A stretch of 64,000 bases of DNA from Pseudomonas flavescens (lineage in GTDB: Bacteria > Pseudomonadota > Gammaproteobacteria > Pseudomonadales > Pseudomonadaceae), in assembly GCF_013408425.1 (NCBI RefSeq), contig NZ_JACBYV010000001.1, forward strand, positions 3,782,001 through 3,846,000. Direction: 5' to 3'. Shown here piece after piece: positions 28,598-36,986 of the stretch. A program made the position numbers and the translations under genes. Every line of letters begins with the position of its first letter. Positions within the stretch are counted from its first letter, which is position 1. Under the pieces are notes generated by a model. The model was not told the origin of the DNA. It made no database searches and was given only the letters and a program-made list of their open reading frames with translations.

Positions 28598-30031
28598 ATG
28601 ACCCTCTATACCAACCTGGCCGAGCTGATTGGCGAGCGCATCGAACAGGGCCTGTATCGCCCGGGGGATCGCCTGCCGTCGGTGCGCGCCCTCAGCCAGG
28701 AACACGGGGTCAGCCTGAGTACCGTGCAGCAGGCTTATCGGCACCTGGAAGATCGCGGCCTCGCCCTGCCGAAGCCAAAATCCGGCTATTTCGTCCCCCA
28801 GGGCCGTGCCAAACCAGCGCTGCCGAAGATCAGTCGGGCCCCCCAGCGACCAGTCGAGGTGTCGCAGTGGGATCAGGTGCTGGAGCAGATCGCCTTTGCA
28901 CCGCGCAACGATTTCATCCAGCTTGGTCGCGGCCGACCGGACATCGACAGCCCGACCCTCAAGCCGCTACTGCGCTCACTGTCGCGCCTGAGTCGCAAGC
29001 AGGATCTGCAGACCCTGACCTACGGCAGCATTCACGGTGACCAGCGCCTGCGCGAGCAGATCGCCCGCCTGACGCTGGATTCGGGCTGCCAGCTGAGCCA
29101 TGAAGACATCGTCATCACCACCGGCTGCCACGAGGCACTATCGGCAGCGATCCGCGCGATCTGCGAACCGGGCGATATCGTCGCCGTCGACTCGCCCAGT
29201 TTCCATGGCGTGATGCAGGCGCTCAAAGGCTTCGGCATGAAAGCTCTGGAGCTGCCGACCGACCCGCTCACCGGCATCAGCCTGGAAGCCCTGGAGCTGG
29301 CCCTGGAGCAATGGCCGATCAAGGCCATACAGCTCACCCCGACCTGCAACAACCCGCTGGGCTACATCATGCCGGAGGCCAACAAGCGCGCCCTGCTGGC
29401 CCTCGCCCAGCGCCACGACGTGGCGATCATCGAAGACGATGTATATGGCGAGCTGGCCTTCCACTACCCGCGCCCGCGCACCATCAAATCCTATGACGAC
29501 GACGGCCGGGTACTGCTCTGCAGTTCGTTCTCCAAGACCCTGGCACCGGGCTTCCGGGTTGGCTGGATAGCACCGGGGCGTTATCTCGATCAGGTACTGC
29601 ACATGAAGTACATGGGCACCGGCGCCACCGCCCAGTTACCGCAACTGGCCCTGGCCGAGTACATCGAGGACGGCCATTACGAGCCCCATCTGCGCCGCAT
29701 GCGCGCGCAGTACGCCCGTGGCCTGGATCAGATGAGCGACTGGGTGAGCCGTTACTTTCCCCCTTCGGTACGGGTCAGCCGGCCCCAGGGCGGCTTCATG
29801 ATCTGGGTGGAAATGCCGGAGGGCTTCGACAGCCAGCGCCTGAACCGCGAACTGGCGGTGCACAAGGTGCAGATCGCGCCGGGCAGTATCTTTTCCGCAG
29901 CGGGCAAATACCGCAACTGCCTGCGCATGAACTTCGCCTCACGGCATACCGCGAGCATCGAGGCGGCCGTGCGCAAGGTCGGCGAAACCGTGGCGGCCAT
30001 GCTGGAAGAATCCCCGCAGTCTAGAGACTGA
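28598..30031 (+). CDS. MocR-type regulator: GntR wHTH fused to aminotransferase domain
   Basis: A 477-residue fusion. The N-terminal GntR winged helix (NLAELIGERIEQGLYRPGDRLPSVRALSQEHGVSLSTVQQAYRHLEDRGL) is joined to a fold-type I aminotransferase-like domain with NNPLGYIMP, IIEDDVYGELAF and the PLP-lysine motif SFSKTLAPGFRVGW. MocR proteins act as PLP-sensing transcription factors. The effector here is unknown. The ATG at 28598 (MTLYTNLAELI) is the normal start; the 21 extra upstream codons lie in the operator region. It probably controls the divergent DUF1127 gene and itself. Confidence 0.9.
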   Translation: MTLYTNLAELIGERIEQGLYRPGDRLPSVRALSQEHGVSLSTVQQAYRHLEDRGLALPKPKSGYFVPQGRAKPALPKISRAPQRPVEVSQWDQVLEQIAFAPRNDFIQLGRGRPDIDSPTLKPLLRSLSRLSRKQDLQTLTYGSIHGDQRLREQIARLTLDSGCQLSHEDIVITTGCHEALSAAIRAICEPGDIVAVDSPSFHGVMQALKGFGMKALELPTDPLTGISLEALELALEQWPIKAIQLTPTCNNPLGYIMPEANKRALLALAQRHDVAIIEDDVYGELAFHYPRPRTIKSYDDDGRVLLCSSFSKTLAPGFRVGWIAPGRYLDQVLHMKYMGTGATAQLPQLALAEYIEDGHYEPHLRRMRAQYARGLDQMSDWVSRYFPPSVRVSRPQGGFMIWVEMPEGFDSQRLNRELAVHKVQIAPGSIFSAAGKYRNCLRMNFASRHTASIEAAVRKVGETVAAMLEESPQSRD

Positions 30032-30094
30032 ATCTTTTCAAGCGCAGCGGCGTCCTATCAGCACTTCCCCAGACAGCCGATGGAGGCTGCGACT

Positions 30095-31645
30095 GTGCCC
30101 TTGCGCTTGCTCTTTATTCTTCTGCTGAGCCTCGCTGGCTGCGCCAATCAGGTGCCCATCGTGCCCAGCCAGGCGATTCCCGCGGCCGATTCCTCGTTCG
30201 GTGCGGCGCTTGAAGCACGTGCCGCCGAGCATCAGGGCCACTCGGGGTTTCGCCTGCTGCCGGCGAGCAATGAAGCCTTCGCGGCCCGTGCCGAACTGAT
30301 CCGCGCGGCGCAGCACAGCCTCGATCTGCAGTACTACATCGTGCATGACGGCTTGAGCACCCGGGCGCTGGTCAAGGAATTGCTGCAAGCGGCGGATCGT
30401 GGCGTACGGATTCGTTTTCTGCTCGACGACACCACCAGCGACGGCAAGGATTATCAGATCGCCCTGCTGGCGGCTCACCCGAACATCCAGATCCGCGTGT
30501 TCAACCCGCTGCACCTCGGCCGCATGACCGGCGTCACGCGTATGCTCGGCCGTGGCCTGAACCTGTCGCAGCAGCACCGGCGCATGCACAACAAGCTGTG
30601 GCTGGCCGACAGTGCCGCGGCCATCGTCGGTGGCCGCAACCTGGGCGACGAATACTTCGACGCCGAGCCGAACATGAACTTCACCGACATCGACATGCTG
30701 GCCGTAGGCCCGGTGGCACGGGATCTGTCGCAGAGTTTCGACCAGTACTGGAACAGCTCCCTGAGCAAACCCATCGAGCAGTTCGTCTGGCAGCGACCTT
30801 CGCAAAAGGACCTGGGCAAGGCACGCAAGGGGCTGCGCGATTACCTGGACACCGCCCGCGTGGAGCAACCGACGCTCTACAAGCGCCTGCTCGCCTACCA
30901 ACAGGAGCCACAGTTGCAGAAATGGCTGGGAGAGCTGATCTGGGCCCCCGGCACCGCCCTGTGGGATGCGCCGAGCAAGGTGCTGGCCAGTGGCGAACCG
31001 GACCCGCACCTGCTGCTGACCACCCAATTGGGGCCCCATCTGCAGGCCACCAAGAGTGATCTGGTGATGGTTTCCGCCTACTTCGTGCCGGCCCAGGCGG
31101 GCCTCGAATTTCTCACCGGCCTGGCCGACCGGGACGTGGATATCCGCTTGTTGACCAATGCCCTGGAGGCCACCGACGTACCCGCCGTACACGGTGGCTA
31201 CGCACCCTACCGACAGGAAATGCTCGAACACGGCATTCGCCTGTTCGAGTTGCGCCGCCAACCGGGTGCCGACTCGCCACCGGCCTACAGTTTCAGTGGT
31301 GGCTCCGATTCCAGCCTGCACAGCAAGGCACTGGTGATCGACCGGCAGAAATCCTTCGTCGGCTCCTTCAACGTCGACCCGCGCTCGGTGCTCTGGAACA
31401 CCGAAGTGGGCGTGCTGGTGGACAGCCCCAAGCTGGCTGCCTACCTGCGCGAACTGGCCCTGCAGGGCATGAAACCCTCGGTCAGCTATGAAGTGCGCCT
31501 GCAGCCTGACGGCAACGGCACGCGCATGGTCTGGGTCGGTGAGGACGACGGCAAGGCGTTCGAGCTGCACGAAGAGCCCGGCAACCGCTGGCGGCATTTC
31601 AACGCCTGGTTCTCGCGGGCCATCGGGCTGGAGAAGATGCTATAG
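30095..31645 (+). CDS. Phospholipase D family lipoprotein (cardiolipin synthase C-like)
   Basis: A 516-residue protein with a lipoprotein signal ending LAG-Cys16 and two HxKxxxxD motifs: HNKLWLAD (His165, Lys167, Asp172) with downstream GGRN, and HSKALVID (His409, Lys411, Asp416) with GSFN. Both active-site halves are complete, so a phosphatidyl transferase or phospholipase D reaction at the envelope is expected. The layout matches ClsC/YmdC-type proteins and PA5310 (from memory). The GTG at 30095 is preferred over the ATG at 30080 because GGAGG lies 8 bases before it. The stop codon TAG forms the first bases of an R2 repeat. Confidence 0.85.
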   Translation: MPLRLLFILLLSLAGCANQVPIVPSQAIPAADSSFGAALEARAAEHQGHSGFRLLPASNEAFAARAELIRAAQHSLDLQYYIVHDGLSTRALVKELLQAADRGVRIRFLLDDTTSDGKDYQIALLAAHPNIQIRVFNPLHLGRMTGVTRMLGRGLNLSQQHRRMHNKLWLADSAAAIVGGRNLGDEYFDAEPNMNFTDIDMLAVGPVARDLSQSFDQYWNSSLSKPIEQFVWQRPSQKDLGKARKGLRDYLDTARVEQPTLYKRLLAYQQEPQLQKWLGELIWAPGTALWDAPSKVLASGEPDPHLLLTTQLGPHLQATKSDLVMVSAYFVPAQAGLEFLTGLADRDVDIRLLTNALEATDVPAVHGGYAPYRQEMLEHGIRLFELRRQPGADSPPAYSFSGGSDSSLHSKALVIDRQKSFVGSFNVDPRSVLWNTEVGVLVDSPKLAAYLRELALQGMKPSVSYEVRLQPDGNGTRMVWVGEDDGKAFELHEEPGNRWRHFNAWFSRAIGLEKML

Positions 31646-31788
31646 CAGGCCGTTGAAAAACGTAGGCGAGGCAGGTAAGACAAGGCAAAAACGGCCGAAA
31701 AAGCGCAGTTTACGCGTTGTAAATGAGCATTTTGAGGCCGTTTTTAACGCAGTATTGCCAACGCAGGTAGTTTTTCAACGGCCTGCTA
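31643..31788. repeat. Palindromic repeat, family R2 copy a
   Basis: 146 bp bounded by perfect 19-bp inverted repeats: TAGCAGGCCGTTGAAAAAC at 31643-31661 and its complement at 31770-31788. Inside, GTAGGCGAGGCAG and AACGCAGGTAG flank a central AAACGGCC/GGCCGTTT palindrome. It bridges two convergent genes and supplies the stop codon of both. Related copies are at 59135-59265 and, in deleted form, 34673-34710. Confidence 0.8.
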
Positions 31789-32926
31789 GCGTGACGCGCT
31801 CGTCGAATGCATCAGGCCGCCAAGCCAACCACACGAAGCCTGCCGCACCGAGCGCCATGAGGATTGGCAAGGCATGCCCACTGACCCACTGGCTGACCGC
31901 CCCGGTCGCCAGCGGGCCGATCAGACAGCCGATGCCCCATAGCTGAGCCACGTGGGAATTGGCGCGCACCAGCTGATCATCCCGGAAGCGCTCGCCAATC
32001 AGAATCAGCGACAGGGTGAACAAGCCGCCAGCACTGGCGCCGAACAGCACCAGCACCGGCCAGATGATCGGCGTATGCAGGAGCAGCGGAATGCCCAGGC
32101 TGGAGAACAGCAACACCACCCCACAGCCACGGAACAGCGTGACCCGCGAGATGCGATCGGCGAGCAGGCCGATGGGCAGTTGCAGCGCCGCATCACCGAC
32201 CACCACCACGCTGGCCATGAACAGCGCGACTTCCTGGGTGAAGCCCTGACGCAGGCCGTAGATCGGCAACAGGGTGAGCATCATTGCCTCGAATGCGGCG
32301 AACAGCATCACCGCCCAGGCGATCGCCGGCATGCGCTGGCAGAACACCAGCAAACCGCGCCCAGAGGCGCTATGGGCATCGACCACCGGCGCACCGGTGC
32401 GCCCGATCAACAGCAGCGACCCGCCGATCAGCAAGGTGATACCGAACCAGAAGCCCAGATCCGTATCGGTGCCGAGCACGCTCAGCAACAACGGCCCGCA
32501 GAGTTGGCTCAACGCATAACCGGTGCCATACAGCGCGACCAGGCGGCCACGCCATTTTTCCACGGCCAACTGGTTGATCCAGCTTTCACCGAGGATGAAC
32601 ACCACGGTCAGGGTCACGCCCAGCAGCAGACGCAACAGCAGCCACACGGCGTAGCTCTGCATCAACGCCAGCCCGGCGACCGACAGCGCACCGACCAGTA
32701 GGCACAGTTGCATCAGCCGCGGCGTGGGGCAGCGCGAGGCCAGCCGCCCGGCCAGCGAAGCGCCGAGCAGCACGCCGATGGCCGGTGTCGCCGCCATGAT
32801 GCCGATGGCGAACGAGCCATAACCCCAGCTCTCCAGACGCAAGGACACCAGCGGCATGGTGGTGCCCATCGCCAGGCCGATACTGATCACCGCCGCGCAA
32901 ACGGCGAAGTAGGTTCCCCAACGCAT
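31775..32926 (-). CDS. MFS transporter, YcaD-like
   Basis: A 383-residue, about 12-TM carrier beginning MRWGTYFAVCAAVISIGLAMGTTMPLVSLRLESWGY, with the central GQLADRISR-type loop as GLLADRISRVTLFRG and REVAL-like text ESWINQLAVEKWRGRLVALY. It resembles the YcaD/PA5311 group of MFS proteins, whose substrates are uncharacterised. Its last codons (LAGR and stop) are encoded by the terminal arm of the R2 repeat, so the C-terminus was altered or set by repeat insertion. It lies downstream of kauB on the same strand, separated by a strong hairpin. Confidence 0.87.
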   Translation of the reverse strand: MRWGTYFAVCAAVISIGLAMGTTMPLVSLRLESWGYGSFAIGIMAATPAIGVLLGASLAGRLASRCPTPRLMQLCLLVGALSVAGLALMQSYAVWLLLRLLLGVTLTVVFILGESWINQLAVEKWRGRLVALYGTGYALSQLCGPLLLSVLGTDTDLGFWFGITLLIGGSLLLIGRTGAPVVDAHSASGRGLLVFCQRMPAIAWAVMLFAAFEAMMLTLLPIYGLRQGFTQEVALFMASVVVVGDAALQLPIGLLADRISRVTLFRGCGVVLLFSSLGIPLLLHTPIIWPVLVLFGASAGGLFTLSLILIGERFRDDQLVRANSHVAQLWGIGCLIGPLATGAVSQWVSGHALPILMALGAAGFVWLAWRPDAFDERVTLAGR

Positions 32927-32949
32927 TGCGACTCCAGAGACAAAGCACA

Positions 32950-32977
32950 GCGGCCGGGCTCCATGGAGCCCGGCCGC
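32950..32977. terminator. Perfect 28-bp palindrome between kauB and the MFS gene
   Basis: GCGGCCGGGCTCC and its exact complement meet at CATG, making an uninterrupted 28-bp palindrome 44 bases beyond the kauB stop codon and 24 bases before the MFS start. It is probably a terminator or processing hairpin. There is no U-run. Confidence 0.55.
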
Positions 32978-33020
32978 CGGGTTGATGAGCCCGCCCGCTG
33001 GCGAGCTTAACCGTGCTGGA

Positions 33021-34514
33021 TCAGAGTTTGATCCAGGTGGCTTTCAGTTCGGTGTACTTGTCGAAGGCGTGCAGCGACTTGTCACGGCCGTTGCCCGACT
33101 GCTTGAAGCCACCGAACGGTGCGGTCATGTCGCCGCCATCGTACTGGTTGACCCACACGCTGCCAGCACGCAGCGCACGAGCGGTCAGGTGGGCCTTGGA
33201 GATATCCGCCGTCCATACGGCTGCGGCCAGGCCGTAAACGGTGTCGTTGGCGATCTGCACGGCCTGCTCGGCGCTGTCGAAACCGATCACCGAGAGCACC
33301 GGCCCGAAGATCTCCTCGCGGGCGATGGTCATCGCATTGGTCACACCGTCGAAGATGGTCGGCTCGACATAGGTGCCGCCGCTCTCCTGCAGGGTGCGCT
33401 TGCCACCGAGCAGCAGCGTGGCGCCGTCCTTGTGACCGGCCTCGATGTAGCCGAGCACGGTGTTCATCTGCTGGGTATCGACCAGAGCACCGACGTTGGT
33501 TTCCGGATCCAGCGGGTTGCCGGCCTTCCAGCCTTTCAGGGCCTCGACCACCATGGGCAGGAAACGCTCCTTGATGGAGTTTTCCACCAGCAGGCGCGAG
33601 CCCGCGGTGCACACTTCGCCCTGGTTGAAGGCGATGGCGCTGGCCGCGGACTCGGCCGCGGCCTGCAGATCCGGCGCATCGGCGAAGACGATGTTCGGGC
33701 TCTTGCCACCCGCCTCCAGCCATACGCGCTTCATGTTCGATTCGCCGGCATAGATCATCAGTTGCTTGGCGATCTTGGTGGAGCCGGTGAACACGATGGT
33801 ATCGACGTCCATGTGCAGGGCCAGGGCCTTGCCCACGGTATGGCCATGACCCGGCAGGACGTTGAAAACACCAGCCGGAATACCGGCCTCCACGGCCAGG
33901 GCGGCGACGCGAATGGCGGTCAGCGGCGATTTCTCGGACGGTTTGAGGATCACCGAGTTACCGGTAGCCAGCGCCGGGCCGAGCTTCCAGGAAGCCATCG
34001 TCAGCGGGAAATTCCACGGCACGATGGCCGCCACCACCCCAACCGGCTCGCGGGTGACCAGGCCGAGCTGGTCGTGGGGCGTCGGCGCGACTTCGTCGTA
34101 GACCTTGTCGATGGCCTCGGCGCTCCAGCGGATGGCATTGGCAGCCGCCGGAATGTCGATGCTCAGCGAATCGCTGATCGGCTTGCCCATGTCGAGGGTT
34201 TCCAGCAGCGCCAGCTCCTCGGCGTTGGCCAGCAACAGCTCCGAGAAACGGATCATCTTGGCCTTGCGCTTGGCCGGCGCGAGGCGCGACCAGGCGCCGG
34301 AGTCGAAGGCTGCGCGCGCCGACTTGACCGCCAGCTCCGCGTCGGCCAGGTCGCAACTGGCAACCTGGCCCAGCACCCGACCATCGACCGGGCTGATGCA
34401 ATCGAAGGTTTCGCCGCTCTGGGCGGCCTGGTATTCACCCTGCACGAAGGCACGGGTCTCGATCTTCAGATCCTTGGCACGCTGTTCCCAGTCGGCACGA
34501 GTCAAACGGCTCAT
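33021..34514 (-). CDS. kauB: Aldehyde dehydrogenase KauB/PauC
   Basis: A 497-residue NAD(P)-dependent aldehyde dehydrogenase. The Rossmann loop VFTGSTKIAKQL, the general base in WLEAGGKSPNIVF and the nucleophile in FNQGEVCTAGSR are intact, and the C-terminal PFGGFKQSGNGRDKSLHAFDKYTELKA is typical of the PuuC/KauB group. In P. aeruginosa PA5312 this enzyme oxidises 4-guanidinobutyraldehyde and gamma-glutamyl aminoaldehydes from arginine and polyamine breakdown. The start at 34514 (MSRLTRADWEQ) is the family start, followed in the 5' region by a long AT-richer leader. Confidence 0.92.
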   Translation of the reverse strand: MSRLTRADWEQRAKDLKIETRAFVQGEYQAAQSGETFDCISPVDGRVLGQVASCDLADAELAVKSARAAFDSGAWSRLAPAKRKAKMIRFSELLLANAEELALLETLDMGKPISDSLSIDIPAAANAIRWSAEAIDKVYDEVAPTPHDQLGLVTREPVGVVAAIVPWNFPLTMASWKLGPALATGNSVILKPSEKSPLTAIRVAALAVEAGIPAGVFNVLPGHGHTVGKALALHMDVDTIVFTGSTKIAKQLMIYAGESNMKRVWLEAGGKSPNIVFADAPDLQAAAESAASAIAFNQGEVCTAGSRLLVENSIKERFLPMVVEALKGWKAGNPLDPETNVGALVDTQQMNTVLGYIEAGHKDGATLLLGGKRTLQESGGTYVEPTIFDGVTNAMTIAREEIFGPVLSVIGFDSAEQAVQIANDTVYGLAAAVWTADISKAHLTARALRAGSVWVNQYDGGDMTAPFGGFKQSGNGRDKSLHAFDKYTELKATWIKL

Positions 34515-34672
34515 CTGATCATCCTCTTCTAGTAGGTGAAGGCGCCTGGCGCCTCGGAAACTGCGAACCACACTAAACCAGCGTCCGCAGGATTTTCAAT
34601 ATTCTTGACACTTTGTCGGGAAATGCCCTTGCTGCGTTCAATTTATTAAACATAGACTCGAGCGAATCGTTA

Positions 34673-34710
34673 GGGTCCGTTGAAAAACGCAGGTGCTTTC
34701 AACAGCCTGT
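34673..34710. repeat. Short R2-type repeat remnant upstream of the cupin gene
   Basis: GGTCCGTTGAAAAACGCAGG matches the inner arm of the R2 family and is followed at once by CTTTCAACAGCCTG, a degenerate right arm. This is the footprint of an internally deleted copy. It lies between the divergent kauB and cupin genes. Confidence 0.5.
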
Positions 34711-34786
34711 AACGCCCTGCCGTCCCAAGCCGTCGATGGGCATGGGATGATCGCTGCACGTTCTCGGATTGACCACGGAAGCGAAT

Positions 34787-35146
34787 ATGAATATCCAGCA
34801 GATTGTCGATTTCGCCCAAGGCGGCAGCAGCGCCGAAGAGTACCGCCCAGCCCCTGAAAAAATCCTCAAGGGCGACCCGCTGCAGCAGGTACGCAACCAC
34901 TACGCCAGCCCCTGCGGCCAGTTCAATGCCGGTGTCTGGGAGGGCGACATCGGCCAGTGGACGGTGAGCTACACCGAGCACGAATACTGCGAAATCCTTC
35001 AGGGGGTTTCCGTGCTGCGCGACGGCGAAGGCAACGCCAAGACCGTGCGTGTCGGCGACCGCTTCGTGATCCCGGCCGGCTTCGTCGGCACCTGGGAAGT
35101 GCTCGAGCCGTGCCGCAAGGTCTACGTGATCTTCGAGCAGGCCTGA
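34787..35146 (+). CDS. Cupin domain protein (DUF861/cupin_3)
   Basis: A 119-residue protein with the cupin_3 core GVWEGDIGQWTVSYTEHEYCEILQGVSVLRDGEGNAKTVRVGDRFVIPAGFVGTWEV, that is, one conserved beta-barrel with a Glu/His-type metal site. The family includes ureidoglycine aminohydrolase-like and ethanolamine-utilisation-like proteins. No substrate can be assigned. The start ATG 34787 has GGAAG 7 bases upstream. It diverges from kauB across about 270 bp and converges on the ABC ATPase gene, so its link to amine catabolism is only positional. Confidence 0.82.
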   Translation: MNIQQIVDFAQGGSSAEEYRPAPEKILKGDPLQQVRNHYASPCGQFNAGVWEGDIGQWTVSYTEHEYCEILQGVSVLRDGEGNAKTVRVGDRFVIPAGFVGTWEVLEPCRKVYVIFEQA

Positions 35147-35169
35147 ACATCATCGGGAAGAGCGGCGAT

Positions 35170-35940
35170 TTAAAGGGTCACCGCTCGATCCGCCAGCACC
35201 AGAGGCCAACCGGCGGAGCAGCGCTCGATGCGCGCCTCGACGCCATAGGCCAGCCGTAGCCAGTCGGCATCCAGCACCTGATCCGCCGTGCCCAGCCGAT
35301 AGTGGCCGCCGGGCGCCAGCAAGAGCAGGCGATCGCAATGGCGCAGCGCCAGGTTGAGATCGTGACAGGCGACCAGGGCGATACAGCCTCGCTCCTGGGT
35401 GAGCTCGCGCACCACCTGCAACACCCGTAGCTGCCAGCGCAGATCCAAGGCGCTGGTCGGCTCGTCGAGCAATAGCAGGCGTGGCTCGCTGACCAGCACC
35501 TGGGCCAGGCCGACCAGTTGGCGCTGCCCACCGGACAACTCACTGAGCCGGCGCAACGCCAGCCCCTCGATACCCAGCCGTGACAGCACGGCGGCGATGC
35601 GAACGTCGGCATCCCCTGCTGCGCCGCCGCGTGCCCGGCAAGCGCCCTGCAGCAGCTCATACGCCAGCAGGGAAGTCGCCTGTGGCAGGTGTTGCGGCAG
35701 GTAGCCGACCCGCGCGCGCTGTCGCCAGGGCGCAATGCCGAGCAGCGGCTGATCGCCCAGTAGCGCCTCCCCCGTCGCCGTGTGCATGCCCGCCAACGCG
35801 CGGATCAGCGTCGACTTGCCCACCCCGTTGGGCCCCAGCACGGCCACCATAGCGCCGGGCTCGATAGGCTCAAGGCTCAGGTTCTCCAGCACCAGCCACT
35901 TGCCGTGGGCCAGGCGCAGATCGCGAATCAGCAGGCTCAT
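35170..35940 (-). CDS. Iron-chelate/cobalamin-type ABC transporter ATP-binding protein
   Basis: A 256-residue ATPase of the FecE/BtuD class. Walker A GPNGVGKST (36-44), signature LSGGQRQL, Walker B LLLLDEPTSALDL and switch histidine ACHDLNLALRH are all present. It powers uptake through the FecCD-type permease encoded immediately upstream, with which it overlaps by 4 bp (ATGA). It is the last gene of the five-gene run HK, TonB receptor, binding protein, permease, ATPase. Confidence 0.9.
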   Translation of the reverse strand: MSLLIRDLRLAHGKWLVLENLSLEPIEPGAMVAVLGPNGVGKSTLIRALAGMHTATGEALLGDQPLLGIAPWRQRARVGYLPQHLPQATSLLAYELLQGACRARGGAAGDADVRIAAVLSRLGIEGLALRRLSELSGGQRQLVGLAQVLVSEPRLLLLDEPTSALDLRWQLRVLQVVRELTQERGCIALVACHDLNLALRHCDRLLLLAPGGHYRLGTADQVLDADWLRLAYGVEARIERCSAGWPLVLADRAVTL

Positions 35941-36986
35941 CCACTCACACTCCGCCCACGTGCCAGGATCAACGCCACGAACAGCGGCACGCCGACCACT
36001 GCGGTCACCAGGCCGAACGGCAAGATGACGCCGGGCAGCAAGGCGCGGCTGGCCAGCGATGCCAGCGACAGCAGCAAGGCGCCAGCCAGGGCGCTGCCGG
36101 GCAGGAAGAAGCGGTGATCCTCGCCCAGCAGCAGGCGCGCCACATGGGGGCCGACCAGGCCGACGAAGCCCACCTCACCGACGAAGGCCGTCGCCACGCC
36201 GGTCAGCAGGCTGACCCGCAGCAGCGCCAGTGCGCGCAGGCGCTCGACACGAATGCCCAGGCTGCGTGCCTGCTCCTCCCCCGCACGCAAGGTGGTCATC
36301 GCCCAGGCCTGACTCATGGCCCCAAAAAGGCACAGCGACAGTACCCCGGCGACCAGTGCGACCCGCTGCAGGTCGGCACGGGCCAGGCTGCCCAGGGTCC
36401 AGAAGACGATCTGCTGCAAGGCGTCGGCGCTGGCCAGGAACTGCAACATGCCGACCAGCGCATTGAGCCCGAACAGCAGGGCGATTCCGAACAGCACCAG
36501 GGTGTGCAGCGCCGGGCCGAGCAAGCGCGCCATCAGCAGCAACAGCAGGCAGGCGAGCAAGGCGCAGACGAACGCCGCCAGCGGCAGCAGCACCTGCTGG
36601 CCCAGGCTGCCAAGCGACGGGCTGAACACGATGACCAGCGATGCGCCCAGTGTCGCGGCGGCGCCAACACCCAAGGTGAAGGGGCTGGCCAGGGAGTTGT
36701 TCAAGGCGGTCTGCATTTCCGCACCGGCCAGCCCGAGGCTGGCGCCGACCACCAGCGCCATCAGCGCGTACGGTACGCGCACTTCGTGAATGATCACCCA
36801 CTGCGCAGGCGCCAGGCTTTGCGGCTGCAGCAGTCCCTGCAGCACCTGCCACCAGCCGAGGCCCGCCGGGCCGGTGGCCAGGTCGCTGACGAAGGACGCG
36901 CCGAGCAGCAGGGTCAGAATCCCCAGGCAGATCACCCGGCGCCAGGCCAATCGCCGATAACCTCGGCGCAGTTCGCTCGCGCTCAC
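35937..36986 (-). CDS. FecCD-family ABC transporter permease
   Basis: A 349-residue integral membrane protein with about ten hydrophobic segments. It carries FecCD landmarks such as RVPYALMALVVGASLGLAGAEMQTALNNSLASPFTLGVGAAATLGAS and the cytoplasmic coupling stretch GFVGLVGPHVARLLLGEDHRFFLPGSALAGALLL. It forms the inner-membrane channel for a metal chelate or cobalamin-like ligand. It overlaps the binding-protein gene and the ATPase gene by 4 bp each, which supports one translationally coupled operon. Confidence 0.92.
   Translation of the reverse strand: MSASELRRGYRRLAWRRVICLGILTLLLGASFVSDLATGPAGLGWWQVLQGLLQPQSLAPAQWVIIHEVRVPYALMALVVGASLGLAGAEMQTALNNSLASPFTLGVGAAATLGASLVIVFSPSLGSLGQQVLLPLAAFVCALLACLLLLLMARLLGPALHTLVLFGIALLFGLNALVGMLQFLASADALQQIVFWTLGSLARADLQRVALVAGVLSLCLFGAMSQAWAMTTLRAGEEQARSLGIRVERLRALALLRVSLLTGVATAFVGEVGFVGLVGPHVARLLLGEDHRFFLPGSALAGALLLSLASLASRALLPGVILPFGLVTAVVGVPLFVALILARGRSVSG

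Noticed and set aside
30038..31597. A 519-codon open frame antisense to the phospholipase D gene
   Set aside because: The sense strand encodes both HKD motifs and a lipoprotein signal. The antisense product has no recognisable feature.
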